NCBI GenBank assembly: GCA_046261635.1 | Contig: JBHEOL010000148.1 | Span: 1 to 8,285, forward strand | DNA from: JBHEPS01 sp046261635 | GTDB taxonomy: Bacteria; Acidobacteriota; Thermoanaerobaculia; Gp7-AA8 | Reading direction: 5' to 3' | DNA length: 8,285 nt | Part shown: positions 7,034 to 8,285 of the stretch, piece after piece | How positions within the stretch are numbered: the first letter of the stretch is position 1 | Layout of the letters: every line of letters begins with the position of its first letter | Position numbers and translations under genes: made by a program | The notes under the pieces: model-generated | The model's input: only the letters and a program-made list of their open reading frames with translations | Database searches by the model: none | Told to the model about the DNA's origin: nothing

Positions 7034-7516
7034 ATGAGCGGCAAGCTGAAACGCGAGATCAAGCAGACCAGGCCCTTCCACAGCCTCCAGGAGGAAGTCG
7101 TCCTCTCCATGTTGCGCACGGCCGACCAGCTCGCGGCCCCCATGACCGAGCTGCTCCGCGTGGCGAAGCTCAGCTTGTCGCAGTACAACGTCCTGCGGAT
7201 TCTCCGTGGGGCAGGCGCCGAAGGGCTTCCGTGCGGCGAGATCTCCGAAAGAATGGTGCGCCGCGACCCCGATTTGACCCGGCTTCTCGATCGGCTCGAA
7301 ACCCGCGGTCTCGTCGCGCGAGCTCGCGGGACCGCGGACCGGCGCGTCGTGATCGCCACGATCACGCGCGAAGGGCTCGGCCTGCTCGGCTCTCTCGACG
7401 GAAAAGTCGAAACGGCCGTCGAAAAGACATTGTCCCACATGCCGAAGAAACGGCTGGAGGCTCTTCGCGATCTGCTCGAGGAAGCGCGAACCTCCGAGCC
7501 CACCGCTCGCGCGTAG
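7034..7516 (+). CDS. MarR-family winged-helix transcriptional regulator
   Basis: 160 aa, normal for MarR. Layout: N-terminal dimerisation helices (about 15-45), helix LSLSQYNVLRIL (47-58), the helix-turn-helix from GLPCGEISERM to the recognition helix DPDLTRLLDRLETRGLVAR (78-96), the beta-wing with the family-typical DRR (ADRRVVIATIT, 101-111), and C-terminal dimerisation helices to about 152. The recognition region has RRDPDLTRLLDRLE, a common variant in the subgroup. MarR proteins usually repress their own gene and a divergent operon and release DNA on binding a small phenolic or other ligand. Here the divergent neighbour is the GMC/TPP operon, the obvious candidate target. The ribosome-binding site is weak (GAGACGAG). 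The stop TAG is followed immediately by the first of two hairpins. The ligand is unknown. Confidence 0.93.
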   Translation: MSGKLKREIKQTRPFHSLQEEVVLSMLRTADQLAAPMTELLRVAKLSLSQYNVLRILRGAGAEGLPCGEISERMVRRDPDLTRLLDRLETRGLVARARGTADRRVVIATITREGLGLLGSLDGKVETAVEKTLSHMPKKRLEALRDLLEEARTSEPTARA

Positions 7517-7536
7517 GCGAAGCTTTCAAGCTTCGC
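7517..7536. repeat. Perfect hairpin 1 (9-bp stem, 2-nt loop), possible transcription end of marR
   Basis: GCGAAGCTT, TC, AAGCTTCGC: a perfect inverted repeat starting at the base after the marR stop codon. It has no T-tract on either side, so it is not a canonical intrinsic terminator. It could still protect or end the mRNA, or be one unit of a dispersed palindromic repeat, since a near-identical unit follows at 7546. Confidence 0.7.
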
Positions 7537-7545
7537 TCACAGGAA

Positions 7546-7564
7546 GCGAAGCTTTCAGCTTCGC
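7546..7564. repeat. Perfect hairpin 2 (8-bp stem, 3-nt loop), near copy of hairpin 1
   Basis: GCGAAGCT, TTC, AGCTTCGC. It differs from hairpin 1 only by loss of one A in the loop-proximal arm, and starts 29 bp after it. The arrangement in tandem points to duplication of a palindromic unit rather than two independent terminators. It lies between the convergent ends of marR and the cysteine-rich gene. Confidence 0.7.
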
Positions 7565-7570
7565 CGCCCC

Positions 7571-7627
7571 CACGATCCTGCCATTTTGAGAAGATCCTTC
7601 GCCGTGCTTCGCCGGCTCAGGATGACG
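7571..7627 (-). repeat. REP-like dispersed repeat, copy A
   Basis: On the minus strand it starts CGTCATCCTGAG (7616-7627), contains CGAAGGATCT, and ends AAATGGCAGGATCGTG (7571-7586). The same three blocks occur in the same order in copy B on the other strand. Motifs of the form GTCATCCTGAG...GAAGGATCT are familiar as intergenic repeats in many bacterial genomes. The interior is GC-rich with short self-complementary steps (CCGGCGAAGCACGGCG). It lies 11 bp beyond the stop of the cysteine-rich gene. Confidence 0.7.
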
Positions 7628-7638
7628 GGACCTCCTAC

Positions 7639-7875
7639 CTACGGAACGCGATCGCGGGCGCCTTCATCTCCCGCATGACGGGCGCAGCTCGCGCAGCAGT
7701 AGATCGAGTCACCGACCTCGACGCCGTGGCCGATGATCTTGCATTCGCAGTGCTCGCATTTCGGCGCCAGCTTGTGAATCGCGCACTCGAAGGCGTCGAA
7801 CGTCCCCTCACCCCTTGGACCGCTCACCTTGAAACTCTTGTCGTAATCGTTACCACAAACGTCGCATTTGGCCAT
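7639..7875 (-). CDS. Small cysteine-rich metal-binding protein (TRASH/SmtA-metallothionein-like)
   Basis: 78 aa with nine Cys: C4, C7, C31, C40, C43, C45, C60, C61, C64, plus H34, H42, H50 and H67. The N-half reads CxxC...CxxxH (C4/C7 with C31/H34) and the C-half CxxC...CxxxC (C40/C43 with C60/C64), so it looks like two tandem treble-clef/TRASH-type metal sites, perhaps an internal duplication. The C-half (CEHCEC, then YCCASCARH) also resembles the core of SmtA-type bacterial metallothioneins (CxxCxC...YCCxxCAxGH). Zn, Cd or Cu binding for storage, buffering or sensing is the likely role, in the cytoplasm. The ATG at 7875 has a good Shine-Dalgarno (GGGAGGAA, 7 nt away). A longer frame starting inside repeat copy B is rejected. 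No metal transporter or metal-sensing regulator lies next to it, and the gene sits between oppositely oriented repeat copies. Confidence 0.8.
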   Translation of the reverse strand: MAKCDVCGNDYDKSFKVSGPRGEGTFDAFECAIHKLAPKCEHCECKIIGHGVEVGDSIYCCASCARHAGDEGARDRVP

Positions 7876-7965
7876 CTCGCGGTTCCTCCCGCCTTGACCC
7901 GGTGCGGACCCCGTGCCGAGAACCATGGGCCAGGGGCCAGAAAACGCAGAACCAAAGTCAGTCTT

Positions 7966-8052
7966 CGTCATCCTGAGGAGGCGCGCGCGGAACGCAATTG
8001 CTCATCCGAAGGCCTTCGCGCCGACGAAGGATCTCCAAATGGCAGGATCGTG
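7966..8052 (+). repeat. REP-like dispersed repeat, copy B (inverted relative to copy A)
   Basis: It starts CGTCATCCTGAG (7966-7977), has CGAAGGATCT before the end, and finishes AAATGGCAGGATCGTG (8037-8052); the two outer blocks are identical to copy A. It is about 30 bp longer than A because of extra sequence in the middle that includes a 12-bp perfect palindrome CGAAGGCCTTCG (8006-8017). With copy A it frames the cysteine-rich gene as an inverted pair. Confidence 0.7.
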
Positions 8053-8095
8053 TTGAAACGACGAGGCGCAGGGTGCAGGGTGCAGGATCCTGCCA
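8040..8095. repeat. Inverted repeat between copy B end and copy C start
   Basis: TGGCAGGATC at 8040-8049 is perfectly complementary to GATCCTGCCA at 8086-8095, with a 36-bp loop. The loop contains a short direct repeat, GCAGGGT twice followed by GCAGGA (about 8068-8087). The arms are the conserved ends of two REP-like copies facing one another. Confidence 0.65.
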
Positions 8096-8116
8096 TCTTG
8101 AGTTCCTTCGGTCGCG
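8086..8116 (-). repeat. REP-like dispersed repeat, partial copy C
   Basis: On the minus strand it ends ATGGCAGGATC and is preceded by CGAAGGA, as in copies A and B, but the CGTCATCCTGAG end is missing. It has the same orientation as copy A. It is probably a decayed or truncated copy. Confidence 0.5.
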
Positions 8117-8285
8117 CCCACCGGCATCGAAGACTGGTCCGTCCGCGCGGCGCTCCCTCAGAGGCTGTGAAAGAAACCAGAGGGGCCGCGTTGCGGGCGA
8201 TCTCCGCGTCGCTCGTCGTCAACGATGCCACCGCATCGCCTCCTCCTCGCTCCTTGATCTCGCCTCGCAAGCTCCACCAGCGCGG
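8117..8285. other. Stretch with no supportable gene
   Basis: No frame in this stretch has both a credible start and recognisable protein sequence. On the minus strand one short frame ends in codons for GFFHSL before a TGA at about 8160, which may be the decayed end of a gene or part of a dispersed element. The right edge of the window cuts whatever continues beyond it. Confidence 0.4.

Noticed and set aside
6884..7503. Minus-strand open frames opposite marR
   Set aside because: They mirror the MarR coding sequence, which has clear winged-helix motifs; the antisense translations show none.
7876..7971. Longer form of the cysteine-rich protein starting at 7971
   Set aside because: The extra 32 residues come from repeat copy B and non-conserved sequence; the inner ATG has the better ribosome site and begins at the first conserved residues.
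7968..8270. 100-codon minus-strand frame
   Set aside because: It runs through repeats B and C and has no recognisable domain or ribosome site.
1..8285. CRISPR array, tRNA/rRNA, insertion sequence or toxin-antitoxin genes
   Set aside because: No regularly spaced repeats with spacers, no cloverleaf or rRNA signature sequence, no transposase motifs and no paired small toxin/antitoxin genes were seen on either strand.

Overview
The window reads as chromosomal DNA from a high-GC bacterium. Genes are tightly packed and start codons include ATG and GTG. The GMC/TPP-enzyme/YtcJ-like gene content and the dispersed CGTCATCCTGAG...GAAGGATCT repeats would suit an environmental lineage such as Acidobacteriota or a neighbouring phylum. 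That placement is a guess, because no rRNA or marker gene is present.

From left to right, positions 1-6790 hold six minus-strand genes, transcribed right to left. In transcription order they are: a gluconate-2-dehydrogenase-subunit-3-like protein (6368-6790), a GMC-family FAD oxidoreductase with a CX5CX3C motif (4848-6371), a thiamine-diphosphate enzyme of the acetolactate synthase/benzoylformate decarboxylase superfamily (3148-4848), a lipoprotein-type YtcJ-like amidohydrolase that has lost half of its metal ligands (1482-3131), a radical SAM/SPASM enzyme of the anaerobic sulfatase maturase type (173-1411), and the first 23 codons of a protein with an N-terminal signal or anchor segment (1-71). 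The first three genes overlap by 4 nt and 1 nt and the fourth follows after 16 nt, so these four are very probably co-transcribed. The last two follow after gaps of 70 and 101 nt.

A MarR-family regulator (7034-7516, plus strand) is divergent from this cluster across about 243 bp. That interval contains a perfect 6-5-6 inverted repeat, a plausible MarR operator. Downstream of marR are two nearly identical hairpins, then a small cysteine-rich metal-binding protein (7639-7875, minus strand). This gene lies between two oppositely oriented copies of a REP-like element, with a third partial copy beyond. Nothing convincing is coded in 7876-8285.

The first two operon genes look like an oxidoreductase and its small partner subunit. 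The TPP enzyme would make or break a C-C bond next to a carbonyl, so an alcohol-to-aldehyde/ketone-to-acyloin (or the reverse) route is a reasonable inference. No substrate can be named from sequence. The most unusual items are the degenerate amidohydrolase, the maturase without a visible sulfatase, the predicted Fe-S GMC complex without an export signal, and the small metalloprotein framed by inverted repeats.
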